From NCBI GenBank assembly GCA_046483125.1, contig JAWODU010000061.1:1-31812 (forward strand): a stretch of 31,812 nt of DNA, written 5' to 3'. A model generated the notes under the pieces. It ran no database searches, was not told the origin of the DNA, and saw only the letters and a list, made by a program, of their open reading frames with translations. A program made the translations under genes and the position numbers. This DNA is from JAWODU01 sp046483125. Lineage in GTDB: Bacteria; Verrucomicrobiota; Kiritimatiellia; UBA8416; JAWODU01. Shown here piece by piece: positions 7,633 through 16,411 of the stretch. Within the stretch, counting starts at the first letter, position 1; the number at the start of each line of letters is the position of its first letter.

Positions 7633-9918
7633 TCATACGTCACCGTATTTATGAAATCGTGCACTTAGCAGGGGATAGAAAACGATCCTGGGCGCCGCAA
7701 ACACAGCCGCATACGCGATAAGAAGGTTAATACCGGATGTTTCGCTCCAGTCCGGATTACAGCCTCTGGCGACTATTAACAGAAGAACGGTTCCCGCAAG
7801 CATCCAGGCGCTCAACACTTCGCCGGGCCGCCTGCAGGCCCATCTTCCGATGATTCTGGGAACGTTGAAGAACGCGTCAAAGACAAAGTGCTCGAGCAAT
7901 GCTCCCCTCTCTCCGAACACGGGAACGATCCTCACGCTCGACGCGGCCCACCTTGCCGCCATGAACCGGGAAAGCGCCGGATAACGGGCGACCATCTGTA
8001 TCGGAAACGCGAGGTAACCGAGGTATTTGACAAAGGATAAGGGCGCGGCAATCAGGTAATCGCGGTAATTCTTTTCTTTTTTCATCAGATATACAACATA
8101 AGCGCCACGGCATATCGAGCCGGGCGACACGGGAAAGATCTGAAAGAAAACGAATACGCCGACAAATGCCATTACCGCGGTTGCCCACGCCGCCCCGTTC
8201 AGCAGAAGCCAAGCCATTACTATTCCCCCCGTCACAACTGAAACAATCTGAGTTACGGGCAAAGTCGCGAAGTGCACGGCGAGGCACTTGAGATATTTGG
8301 CTATGAAGGGTTCCGAAACGGTTTTCAGAATGTCATCGCGTTCGGCGTCGTTGAGCATGCCTTCACTGTAACCTTCGAGTACCTGTTCCTTTAGCCAGTT
8401 TTCACGGAACGCGGCGTCACGGTAAAAACGGAGAACAAACCGAAAGCCATCGCGTACACGGACGGCCACGTACGAAGGTTCGGCAAGCCAGAGGTGCAGA
8501 CGACCCGGCAGAAGGCCCACTGTAAACCTCTGCAGCCAGAAGAGGCAGGGGTGCCTCTCCAGAAACCTGACGCGGCGAACAGAAGCTTTACCCGACCTGT
8601 GCCAGACCCACAGAATCCCGGCCATACGCGCCCTGTATACCCGGCGAAAGTAATCGGGTTCGGTCCAGAAACGCCTTACATGCCGCCTGTAGGAAACACA
8701 GCCCCACAGGCGCCTGAAGAATGTGCCCGCCAGGGGCAGTAAGCCAAGCAGGCGGAACCCGGCAAACCTGAGTGCGCTTCTTTCAAGAACCCGGGCAGAG
8801 TTTTCGTCCACAAGTCCGGCGGCTCTGTACCCTTCGGCAAAGCCTTCGCGCACGCGGCGCCTGCCTGCGCGGCTGAACAGGAACAGCGGCCCGCGGTGTG
8901 CTATATCCGGGAGAGAAAGGCGATATGAGCGGTCGTATTGTTCCAGTACATCGATCATCTTTTCAAGTTCGCCGTCCCGGGTATCCTGCCGGGAAATGAA
9001 CCGGCGCAGTTTCCGAAAATTCTGCCTGTCAAACTGAACGAGCGATCCCCTGAACAGTCCGGAAACAATCAGCACCACGTCGGCGGGACTCATTGGAAGA
9101 AACGGAAGCAGAACCAGCCCCGGCGTAAAGTCCATTGCGCAGAGGCCGGCGGCCGGATCGTCCCCGGCATCTTCGCGTTTCAGCACGTTGGGCTGGCTCT
9201 TCGCGGTCCACCATTCATACTGCCTGGCGAACTCGGAAGCGCCGATAAGCCTGAGAAATCGCGCGAAGCCGAACATGAACTGGCGCTTGGCTACGTACTC
9301 GGGACTGCGCGTGCGGTCCGGTTCAATCTTTTTCCACCGGCGACGCAGTCTGAAATCGGTGTCGGGTTCGAGGCGCCACGTTCTTCCCTCAACCCATTCG
9401 CGTATTTCGCCGTACGATCCCAGGCGCTCATCGTAAAACGTTCCGTAAATGTCCGCGACAGCGGCGCTGGAACCGTGCACCTTTCCGTAAAGCAGTCGCG
9501 CGACTTTCTGCCACAGTGCTCCGAAGCGCGCGGCCGAACGGTTCACCCTTCTGCTGAACGGTCCCTGGAAACCAATCCCGTAAAGAAAATCCCTGAACAA
9601 CCTGCGCCCGCGCGTCGGCGGGACATATATCTTAAGGGCGCATGTCGCGCCCCCGGCAAGACCTTCAACGGAACCGCCCGGGGCGGCGGTTTCCAGGACC
9701 GTGCACCTGTACACCTGCCCGGCAAAACCCCCTCCCGCAAATCCGTCCACGCGCACCTTGACGCGTATTTCCTCTTCGGGCCAGGGGCGCGTTACCGTCG
9801 CGGAAATTACGTCCCCCTCCCGGTACCTGTATGAACCGTTGGGGAGCGAGAAATCAACGTCAAGTGCCCGCCCGCGCAGTTCGCGGGAGATTGTTTCGGA
9901 ATTAAAGTCCTGCTCCAT
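7633..9918 (-). CDS. Large membrane protein with degenerate protein-kinase-like domain
   Basis: A 761-residue protein I cannot assign to a named family. The N-terminal half looks like a kinase fold: a glycine-rich loop (GFAGGGFAGQVY, residues 59-70), a beta-3 lysine in CALKIY (K96), a hinge-like EIREWVEGR (171-179), a catalytic-loop remnant QPNVL with N244, and a DFG-like MDFTPG with D263. The HRD aspartate expected five residues before N244 is A239 (sequence WWTAKSQPN), so classical phosphotransfer looks impaired. The C-terminal part has hydrophobic spans at about 553-572, 577-595, 701-720 and 732-751. It starts 9 bases after the stop of the release-factor gene on the same strand, so the two are probably co-transcribed. 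Alternatives are an UbiB-like atypical kinase or an unrelated fold. Confidence 0.6.
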   Translation of the reverse strand: MEQDFNSETISRELRGRALDVDFSLPNGSYRYREGDVISATVTRPWPEEEIRVKVRVDGFAGGGFAGQVYRCTVLETAAPGGSVEGLAGGATCALKIYVPPTRGRRLFRDFLYGIGFQGPFSRRVNRSAARFGALWQKVARLLYGKVHGSSAAVADIYGTFYDERLGSYGEIREWVEGRTWRLEPDTDFRLRRRWKKIEPDRTRSPEYVAKRQFMFGFARFLRLIGASEFARQYEWWTAKSQPNVLKREDAGDDPAAGLCAMDFTPGLVLLPFLPMSPADVVLIVSGLFRGSLVQFDRQNFRKLRRFISRQDTRDGELEKMIDVLEQYDRSYRLSLPDIAHRGPLFLFSRAGRRRVREGFAEGYRAAGLVDENSARVLERSALRFAGFRLLGLLPLAGTFFRRLWGCVSYRRHVRRFWTEPDYFRRVYRARMAGILWVWHRSGKASVRRVRFLERHPCLFWLQRFTVGLLPGRLHLWLAEPSYVAVRVRDGFRFVLRFYRDAAFRENWLKEQVLEGYSEGMLNDAERDDILKTVSEPFIAKYLKCLAVHFATLPVTQIVSVVTGGIVMAWLLLNGAAWATAVMAFVGVFVFFQIFPVSPGSICRGAYVVYLMKKEKNYRDYLIAAPLSFVKYLGYLAFPIQMVARYPALSRFMAARWAASSVRIVPVFGERGALLEHFVFDAFFNVPRIIGRWACRRPGEVLSAWMLAGTVLLLIVARGCNPDWSETSGINLLIAYAAVFAAPRIVFYPLLSARFHKYGDV

Positions 9919-9927
9919 AACCGGAAT

Positions 9928-10350
9928 TTACGCTTCTTCTTCTGGTTTTACCGATCGACGCCGCTGTTTCTTCTCGGACCGTTTATGTTTCTCCTTCAGC
10001 ATGCGTTCCTTCTGGCGCCGGGATTTGCGGCGCTTGCGTCTTCTGATCTTCTCCTGCTCCTGCCGCCTCGCGCTCTTTTCTCCCAGGATCTTTTCCCCGA
10101 GCTTGTCGCACAACCGCCGCCTCGCCAGGAACCTGTTGAGTTCCCTCGAACGTTCCTGCTGGCATTTGAGGTCAATACCGCTGGGAACATGCCGCAGGTA
10201 CACGCAGGAAGCGGTCTTGTTGACCTTCTGGCCGCCCTTGCCCGAACCGAGTATGAATTTCTCGACCAGGTCGTCTTCGCTGATTCCGAGCCTGCGCATC
10301 CTGGCGCTGAGACGGTCTTTCTTGGCTTTTGTAACGTGCGGATCGGTCAT
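9928..10350 (-). CDS. ArfB-like peptide chain release factor homologue (GGQ domain only)
   Basis: A 140-residue protein with the catalytic GGQ loop (GSGKGGQKVNKT, Q41) and no codon-recognition domain. Its C-terminal ~60 residues are extremely basic (runs such as RRRKRRKSRRQKER). This is the architecture of ArfB/YaeJ, which rescues ribosomes stalled without a stop codon by placing its basic tail in the empty mRNA channel and hydrolysing peptidyl-tRNA. The frame extends to 10458, but those 36 residues are low-complexity and would overlap the ferritin promoter region. MTDPHVTKAKK at 10350 matches family starts. The downstream kinase-like membrane gene begins 9 bases after its stop. Confidence 0.85.
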   Translation of the reverse strand: MTDPHVTKAKKDRLSARMRRLGISEDDLVEKFILGSGKGGQKVNKTASCVYLRHVPSGIDLKCQQERSRELNRFLARRRLCDKLGEKILGEKSARRQEQEKIRRRKRRKSRRQKERMLKEKHKRSEKKQRRRSVKPEEEA

Positions 10351-10513
10351 CTTCGTTCCATATTCCCGGCGGTTTTTCCTCATACTCCCAGAAAACCCCC
10401 TCCCGATCGAGCATTTTTGCATTTGGTCTTGCCCACCCCCTCCCCGGCGCGTTAGCATTCATATCTCTTGTAAGTTGAAAAGTGTTAACCCGACGTAAGT
10501 AAGGAGAAAACTT

Positions 10514-11011
10514 ATGGGAACCAAAGGCAGAGAAATAGTGGGAATGGACGTGGACGAACTGCTGAAACTGCTCAACAAGGCTTACTGCGACGAGTGGCTG
10601 GCTTACTACCAGTACTGGCTGGGCGCCAAGGTAGCCGCCGGCCCCATGAAGGAAGCCGTTATCGCGGAACTTCTTCAGCATTCCGCCGACGAACTGCGTC
10701 ATGCGGACATGCTGACCGGCCGCATTATCCAGCTCGGCGGAACGCCGGTAACAAAGCCGGAAGAATGGTACAATCTCACCAACTGCGGATATGAGCCGCC
10801 GGACGACCCGTTTGTTAAAGCGCTTCTGGACCAGAATATCAATGGCGAACAGTGCGCTATAGGTGTTTACAAGGACCTGATGGAAAAAACCCTGACGGCC
10901 GATCCGGTGACCTACAATCTGGTTCTCCAGATTCTCCAGGACGAAGTCGAACACGAGGAGGACCTGCAGAGTCTTCTTGAGGACTTCGAGGCCATGAAAA
11001 CCCGCGGATAA
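10514..11011 (+). CDS. Ferritin-like diiron protein (bacterioferritin/Dps-like)
   Basis: A 165-residue four-helix-bundle protein with a full set of diiron ligands: E27, E60-x-x-H63, E112, and E144-x-x-H147. The length and the DELRHADMLTGRI motif match ferritin-like bacterioferritin relatives that oxidise and store iron or remove peroxide. An AAGGAG 7 bases before the ATG supports the start. It is monocistronic: divergent from the release-factor gene and followed by a hairpin at 11064-11094. No haem-ligand methionine of classical Bfr can be assigned with confidence. Confidence 0.9.
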   Translation: MGTKGREIVGMDVDELLKLLNKAYCDEWLAYYQYWLGAKVAAGPMKEAVIAELLQHSADELRHADMLTGRIIQLGGTPVTKPEEWYNLTNCGYEPPDDPFVKALLDQNINGEQCAIGVYKDLMEKTLTADPVTYNLVLQILQDEVEHEEDLQSLLEDFEAMKTRG

Positions 11012-11063
11012 TCCGCCTTCGGCAGGTTTCGCGACGGTATCACAGACCGCGAAAATCAACCGG

Positions 11064-11097
11064 GAGACCCGCTTCAGCAGTCGGAGCGGGTCTCTTT
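11064..11097 (+). terminator. Hairpin after ferritin-like gene
   Basis: A perfect 10-bp stem (GAGACCCGCT at 11064-11073 with AGCGGGTCTC at 11085-11094), an 11-base loop and only three T residues after it. It is a plausible but weak intrinsic terminator. It ends just before the next gene's ATG at 11100, so it could also act as a 5' UTR structure for that gene. Confidence 0.6.
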
Positions 11098-11099
11098 GC

Positions 11100-13751
11100 A
11101 TGTCTCCCTGCGTTATGAATCGTAAGTACGCGTTCCTCAAAAAAGATTTCGACCGCCCTCCGCGTCTGGCCCAGAAACACCTGGACCTGAAAATCAATTT
11201 CCGCGCAGACAACACCGTCGAGGTCGACAACACCCTGTACCTGGAACTCCTGGAAGAAACGGATCACGTAACCCTCAACGCGCGGGACCTGGAGATTGAG
11301 AAAGTCGAGCGGGTTGATACAGCGCCCCGTGACCTTGATTTCGAATATGACCCGTCGGCCTCGACCCTGCGTATCCCGCTCGGCCGGAAGGCTCCCGGCG
11401 GCACCGAGACCGCAATACACACGCGTACTTTGTGCTTCCCTTCCGACCATATCCTCGAAGGCATCTACAAAGACACAACGCCTCCCGGCTGTCCACAGCA
11501 GTACATGTCCCAGTGCCAGCAATGGGGGTTCGAGCGCATCGCGCCTGTCCTGGACGACTGCAGGGCTAAATGCACAATGACCACTACCGTGGAAGCCGAC
11601 TCGAGGTACACTCACCTGATATCCAACGGCGACGTAAGCAGAAAGCACAATCCGGACGGTATCCCCGTTAAAAAAGCCGGCGACCCGTCACGATGCGTTA
11701 TTACCTACGTGAATTCAATTCCCATGGCGCCTTACCTGTTCATCGTGTGCGTCGGCACATGGGAAGTGCTGGAAGATGAAGTGGTCTACCCGTCAGGACG
11801 GCGCGTGAAGCTCGAATACCTCGTGCCGCCGGGGAGGAAAGCCGGCGCCGAAATCCCCATGCGGATTCTGAAACGCTCGGTACTCTGGCAGGGAAAAACC
11901 CAGGACTACGAATACCGCAGGGAAGTTTACCGGACGATATGCATGGAGAAATCAAACTGGGGAGGAATGGAAAACGTGGGGAACACGACCATTGTCACAG
12001 ACGCCGCCCTCGTAGACGAATACACCGAGGACAGCCGCCTGGAATACTGCCACGGCGTGATATTGCACGAATTCGAGCACAATCAGTGCGGCAGTGACGT
12101 GACCATGGAAACTCCTTTCGACATGTGGCTGAACGAAGCCTTTACCGTGGACGTGGAACAGCAGTTTCTGGCCGAAGTGTTCGGCCCGGCTTACATGCGG
12201 CTTAAGCGCGTCGATTCAATCAGGGATCCCGTTTCGGGGCCGCTGGCCATCGAGCAGGCCGGGCACATGGGCAACATTGTCCGAAACGGTTTCAACGATC
12301 CCGATGAACTCGTTGACAGCGTTACCTACGTCAAAAGCGCCGAAATCATCAGAATGCTGAAGCTGATACTCGGAGAGCAAACTTTCAGGAAAGCCAAAAA
12401 CCTATATTTCAACCGTTATTCCGGCTCGAACGCGAATACGGATCAATTTTTCGTTTGCTTTGAAGAGGCAAGCGGCCGCGATCTGTCGCAATTCAAAAAA
12501 CAGTGGCTGTATACTATAGGCTATCCCGAGGTCGCCGCATCCTGGCGGTATGACAAGTCCCGTCAGACTGTAACGGTAAATCTTCGGCAAGAAACCGGGA
12601 ACGGGCCTTTTCATATCCCTCTTGAAATAGCCGCCGTTGACAATGCAGGCAAAGACATACCCGGCACTGCCCGCGTAGTTGAAATGGATACGCCGTCCGC
12701 GTCAATAGAGCTGGAAGACGTCCCTTCCCGCCCGGCTTTCATGTCGCTCAACCGGAACTGTTCCTTCTATGGAACTTTCAGCCACGACGCCCCGCTCCAA
12801 GAACTTGAAAAGCAGGCGCTCAAGGACCCGAACCTTTTAAACCGCGTGGAGGCCATGCGCAAACTGACGGACATGGAAAGAATAAAACTTCTCGAAAATC
12901 CGGCGGACCATGCAAGCGACAGATGGCAGACTGTCTTCCGCGACATTCTTTCGGACACGGAAACGCCCTTCGCCGTAAAATCCTATCTTCTGAAAGTCGA
13001 CGAACAACCGCTGGATCGGCGGTATTCAACCCGTTACCGGGAATTGTACAAGGCCAGAATAAAACTGATTTCAACTCTGTCTGTCCGCTGGGCCGCCGGA
13101 TTGCGGGAACAGTATGAACGCGTAAAAAACGCGGCCGGTAAAGAGTCACTCGCCGAACAGATCGAAAGACGGCGGCTCAAAGCCGTTCTTCTTGAACTCA
13201 TCGCGGCGGCTCGTACGGCTGAAACCATGAAGCTGTGCGAAGAGCAATTCCGCATGGCCCGAAACATCACGGAAAAACTTTCGGCCCTTCGCATAATCAA
13301 CCGCACCGCCCATCCCGGGCGCAGGCAGTTCATTGAAGAAGCCCATGAGCTGTGGAAAAACCACCTCAGCGCTTATTCCGGTTACCTGCGGGCCGTGGGA
13401 CTCGGTACTGAAGAAGACGTTTTTGAAATGCTTGCCGCGGAGGAACAACGTTCCTCCTTCAGCGCGGAACATCCCACCCTGAGCCGGTCGCTCTACGTTC
13501 CCTTTACCCTCAACAATAAAATGCTGTGGACGGATAAAGGGATCAGATGGGTGACAGACACCGTTATCAAAATGGCCGGAATAAACGAAAACACGGCCAT
13601 CAGGATCGTACGCTGTTTTCAACACGCCCACAGCCTGGCGCCCGACCTTAAGCCCCGGGTGCTGAAAGCCCTGGAAGAAATACTCTCGGATATAAACCGG
13701 TGCGATACACCGGCTCTATTCGGCCGGGTGGAAGCTTATCTGAGGCACTGA
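11100..13751 (+). CDS. M1-family zinc aminopeptidase
   Basis: An 883-residue metallopeptidase of the gluzincin M1 family, removing N-terminal residues from peptides. The exopeptidase motif GGMEN is at 288-292. The zinc site is H323-EFE-H327 with the third ligand E346, exactly 18 residues after H327 (NEAF). The C-terminal ~330 residues are helical and match the ERAP1-C-like domain that closes the active site. No signal peptide is seen, so it is cytoplasmic. Two starts are possible: ATG 11100, directly after the 11064-11094 hairpin, and ATG 11115 (MNRKYAFLKKDF). Neither has a good Shine-Dalgarno. Confidence 0.93.
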   Translation: MSPCVMNRKYAFLKKDFDRPPRLAQKHLDLKINFRADNTVEVDNTLYLELLEETDHVTLNARDLEIEKVERVDTAPRDLDFEYDPSASTLRIPLGRKAPGGTETAIHTRTLCFPSDHILEGIYKDTTPPGCPQQYMSQCQQWGFERIAPVLDDCRAKCTMTTTVEADSRYTHLISNGDVSRKHNPDGIPVKKAGDPSRCVITYVNSIPMAPYLFIVCVGTWEVLEDEVVYPSGRRVKLEYLVPPGRKAGAEIPMRILKRSVLWQGKTQDYEYRREVYRTICMEKSNWGGMENVGNTTIVTDAALVDEYTEDSRLEYCHGVILHEFEHNQCGSDVTMETPFDMWLNEAFTVDVEQQFLAEVFGPAYMRLKRVDSIRDPVSGPLAIEQAGHMGNIVRNGFNDPDELVDSVTYVKSAEIIRMLKLILGEQTFRKAKNLYFNRYSGSNANTDQFFVCFEEASGRDLSQFKKQWLYTIGYPEVAASWRYDKSRQTVTVNLRQETGNGPFHIPLEIAAVDNAGKDIPGTARVVEMDTPSASIELEDVPSRPAFMSLNRNCSFYGTFSHDAPLQELEKQALKDPNLLNRVEAMRKLTDMERIKLLENPADHASDRWQTVFRDILSDTETPFAVKSYLLKVDEQPLDRRYSTRYRELYKARIKLISTLSVRWAAGLREQYERVKNAAGKESLAEQIERRRLKAVLLELIAAARTAETMKLCEEQFRMARNITEKLSALRIINRTAHPGRRQFIEEAHELWKNHLSAYSGYLRAVGLGTEEDVFEMLAAEEQRSSFSAEHPTLSRSLYVPFTLNNKMLWTDKGIRWVTDTVIKMAGINENTAIRIVRCFQHAHSLAPDLKPRVLKALEEILSDINRCDTPALFGRVEAYLRH

Positions 13752-13758
13752 CTCGAAC

Positions 13759-13776
13759 CGTTGCCTCAGGGCAACG
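13759..13776. terminator. Small hairpin between convergent genes
   Basis: CGTTGCC-TCAG-GGCAACG forms a 7-bp stem with a 4-base loop in the 14-base gap between the aminopeptidase and ferredoxin stop codons, overlapping the ferredoxin stop. There is no T-run, so termination is uncertain. Confidence 0.4.
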
Positions 13777-13939
13777 AGATGGCGTCGTTCGGACATTCTT
13801 CCACGCACGCGCCGCACTCGGTACACGTATCTTCGTCTATCTGGGCCTTGTCATTTTCGAGTTTGATCGCGTCAACCGGGCATGCCTCCACGCAGAGACC
13901 ACAGCCCGTGCATGCTTCTTTGTCAATCTGTGCTGACAT
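13766..13939 (-). CDS. 2[4Fe-4S] ferredoxin
   Basis: A 57-residue bacterial-type ferredoxin beginning MSAQIDKEACTGC. It carries two complete cluster motifs, C10-x2-C13-x2-C16-x3-C20-P and C39-x2-C42-x2-C45-x3-C49-P, related by the internal duplication usual for clostridial ferredoxins (PVDAI / PNDAI). It would carry low-potential electrons in the cytoplasm. AAAGGAG lies 8 bases before the ATG, and a sigma-70-like promoter lies at 13971-13998. It is downstream of the VWA/AAA+ pair on the same strand but separated by 107 bases with its own promoter. Confidence 0.93.
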   Translation of the reverse strand: MSAQIDKEACTGCGLCVEACPVDAIKLENDKAQIDEDTCTECGACVEECPNDAISLP

Positions 13940-13970
13940 TGGATTACTCCTTTCGGTTTAAACAGCGCAT

Positions 13971-13998
13971 ATAGTATCCATCCCGCGCGGTTTGTCAA
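13971..13998 (-). promoter_or_regulatory. Sigma-70-type promoter for the ferredoxin gene
   Basis: On the minus strand, TTGACA (13998-13993) is a perfect -35 box. After a 16-base spacer comes TACTAT (13976-13971), a 4/6 match to the -10 consensus. It lies about 30 bases upstream of the ferredoxin start. Confidence 0.6.
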
Positions 13999-14046
13999 CC
14001 TGCTGTCGAACAATCTTCCGGAGGCCACGCCGCCCGCGGACCGTAT

Positions 14047-16371
14047 CTACACGGTCATACGGATGTAAAGCTTCGGCAGAATCCGCGGCAGGGATTTTAT
14101 ATTCGGCAGAATGGCAAAACGATGGTGAGGAAACATTATTTCCATGTCCGACACCGTGTTTTCTTCCGTTGAAATGCCGAAAGTGTCGATTCCAATCCTC
14201 GAATTTTCTTCGCACGCCTTGCGCACATCGTACTGGGCATACCGCGTGTTGGGGTCGTAGTCACTGTCCATGGGCTTTCCGTCGGTAATGAGGATGATAA
14301 TCCTCTGACGATTGCCGAGAGCCGAGAGCCGGAAACCGGAGTGCCTGAGCGCAGCTCCTATCCTGGTTGCGTTTGACGGCCTGGCATTGAGCACGGTCTT
14401 TACGCTGGTGAGATCCCAGTTCCGTTGAAAATCGTGATAAACATAATATGCGCACTCTTTCCGGCCGTTTCCGCTGAACCCGCAAATAGAAAAAGTGTCG
14501 CCCAGCGACTTCAAACCTTCTCCAAGGATAACCGCCGCCCTCTTCTCGATATCGATCACCTTTTCCTGCTCCGCTGTCTCTCCCGTGGAACCGCTTACGT
14601 CCAGCAGGATCAATACCGCCAGGTCGCGTTGTTTTGTAAGGGGTTTCTCGTAGAAGTTGACCCTTGGCGACGGCTCGAGACGGCTTTGCACCAGGTGTTC
14701 CATCAAAAGATCCGGATTTATTACATCTCCTTCGGCAAGATGCTTTTCCTTTCCGGCGGTATCGGGTTTCAGCCTTTCGAACACGCGGCGCACTTCCTGC
14801 ACGCGCTCGTGAGTTTCGGAATCAAGTTCTCCGCTGTGCCTTTCGCCCGTCTCTGGAACCTGTTCATGAACGAAACAGTAGTCTCTGTAATAATCGTTGT
14901 CGGAATTATTCCATTCATCGTAAACAAAAGCCGGCGCCACCCCGGCGGTCTCGCCCTCTTCCCCTTCTTCGCCCGTCTTGTCCCCGGATTCCCGGCGCGC
15001 CGCCGGTTCTTCCCTCTTTTCTCCGTCGCTTTCGCGCTTTTTCTTCGCCGCCGCGGCCTGGTCTTTCAGGTCCGCCACAAGATCACCCATTGGAGGAGAA
15101 GACACGCTTCCGGGAAAGAGAAAATCAGGAAGAAAAGCGACGGGGCCAAGGGGGTAAGCGTCAAGCCCGGGCCTTTCCTCGAGTAATTTCTTCTTCAGGC
15201 CTTCGTCAAGCAACTCAACGGTACTGAATATGTTAACCGACCGGGAAGCAGTATGCCTGACAAGAGTCACCGCGGCGTCCTTCGAACAGGGAGAAAATAC
15301 CGACTCTTCCAGAAGTTTTTCCGCCGGGGATACAGGCGGGCTGTTCGCGAATTCGTTGCGCCACCCGAATTCAAGAAGACCCCGCGCGCCCGGCCACCTT
15401 GCCTTGATTTTTTCAGTAACACGCACGTATTCGACTATCTGCGCCAGATTCAGCGAAAGCATGTCTTCACCGACCGCGTCTCCCAGCGCGGAATACCGGG
15501 GCAGACCGTGAATCCGGCTGAAACTGTTTTCGGCCAGCATTCCGGCAGAGCACACTGCCATGAGCAGGTACCACGCTTTGTTTTTCGCGGGGTCTTCGAA
15601 ATGACGCACCGACGCCGGAAGGTAGAGCCATTTGTACATACACACCACCATTGAACCCCGTTCGATAAGGTCGTCCGAATCCAGTTTTCCCAGGTGGTCG
15701 ACTTCCACACCGTACCCGGCAAGAGCCCGGAGCAGGCCTTCAAGTTCATCGGTCATGTCTTCAATGCGGCATTCCCTTGTTATGGATCTTATAATATTTT
15801 CGGAACTCTTTGTCTTTCCTTCCATGAAACGTATGCCGTGGTCCCCGTTCCGGTGATATATCGCAAGTCCCTCGTTAACGAATTGTCCGATCTCATCCGG
15901 CTTCAGCCGTCCGAGGAGACGGCGGTATCCTTTCACAAACGCCAGGGCCAGTTCGTGATCGGTTTCAATCAGCCTGAAACCGTAGTCGACAAGGGTTTTG
16001 ACCTCGTCCGGCGTACTGCCGAAGCCGCCTTCGCCGAGAACCTGGAAATAGCTGATTCCGCAGTAGAGTTTCGCTTCGGCAAACCTGCGCCCCAGGTTCA
16101 CGACTCCGGAAAAGACGCCGGGTACATCAAGGATCCAGCGAGCCCGCGAATCAAGGGCCCCGAGGAATTCCTTCAGTACGTGATCAAAACAGCTCTGATC
16201 CGCCTTCTTGAGCAGGTCAAAGAAATCGCCTGTTACTTTTTCCCTGCCTGGTCCGATAGCCCCCTTTTCCATGAGGCCGGATATGATCTTCCGGAAAATA
16301 TCCCGGTAGCCCCAGCACACACTTCGCAGGCTGAAACCGTGATAAGATGTTTCGTCGCGATCAGGAGGCAT
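14047..16371 (-). CDS. VWA-domain protein of the NorD/CbbO type
   Basis: About 774 residues. The C-terminal ~190 residues form a von Willebrand A domain with the MIDAS signature D591-V-S-G-S (numbered from the ATG at 16371), the threonine in SNATRIG and the aspartate in ITDGKP. The long helical N-terminal part and the acidic/charged linker before the VWA domain are as in NorD and CbbO. Those proteins bind client enzymes and, with the AAA+ partner, remodel them or insert metal. The partner ATPase is directly upstream. An in-frame TTG at 16404 would extend it by 11 residues; GGAG before the ATG at 16371 favours that start. No nitric oxide reductase or RuBisCO gene is nearby, so the client is unknown. 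Confidence 0.88.
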   Translation of the reverse strand: MPPDRDETSYHGFSLRSVCWGYRDIFRKIISGLMEKGAIGPGREKVTGDFFDLLKKADQSCFDHVLKEFLGALDSRARWILDVPGVFSGVVNLGRRFAEAKLYCGISYFQVLGEGGFGSTPDEVKTLVDYGFRLIETDHELALAFVKGYRRLLGRLKPDEIGQFVNEGLAIYHRNGDHGIRFMEGKTKSSENIIRSITRECRIEDMTDELEGLLRALAGYGVEVDHLGKLDSDDLIERGSMVVCMYKWLYLPASVRHFEDPAKNKAWYLLMAVCSAGMLAENSFSRIHGLPRYSALGDAVGEDMLSLNLAQIVEYVRVTEKIKARWPGARGLLEFGWRNEFANSPPVSPAEKLLEESVFSPCSKDAAVTLVRHTASRSVNIFSTVELLDEGLKKKLLEERPGLDAYPLGPVAFLPDFLFPGSVSSPPMGDLVADLKDQAAAAKKKRESDGEKREEPAARRESGDKTGEEGEEGETAGVAPAFVYDEWNNSDNDYYRDYCFVHEQVPETGERHSGELDSETHERVQEVRRVFERLKPDTAGKEKHLAEGDVINPDLLMEHLVQSRLEPSPRVNFYEKPLTKQRDLAVLILLDVSGSTGETAEQEKVIDIEKRAAVILGEGLKSLGDTFSICGFSGNGRKECAYYVYHDFQRNWDLTSVKTVLNARPSNATRIGAALRHSGFRLSALGNRQRIIILITDGKPMDSDYDPNTRYAQYDVRKACEENSRIGIDTFGISTEENTVSDMEIMFPHHRFAILPNIKSLPRILPKLYIRMTV

Positions 16372-16411
16372 CGGAACAACTCCGAAAAGTGAAGCGGACC
16401 GCAAAAGACAA

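Noticed and set aside
10172..11233. 353-codon minus-strand frame across the ferritin-like gene
   Set aside because: Antisense to a complete diiron protein with a good ribosome site; its sequence has no recognisable domain and merges unrelated regions.
13761..13961. Plus-strand frame rich in His and Ser
   Set aside because: It is the antisense of the small ferredoxin with two perfect Cys motifs and its own promoter.
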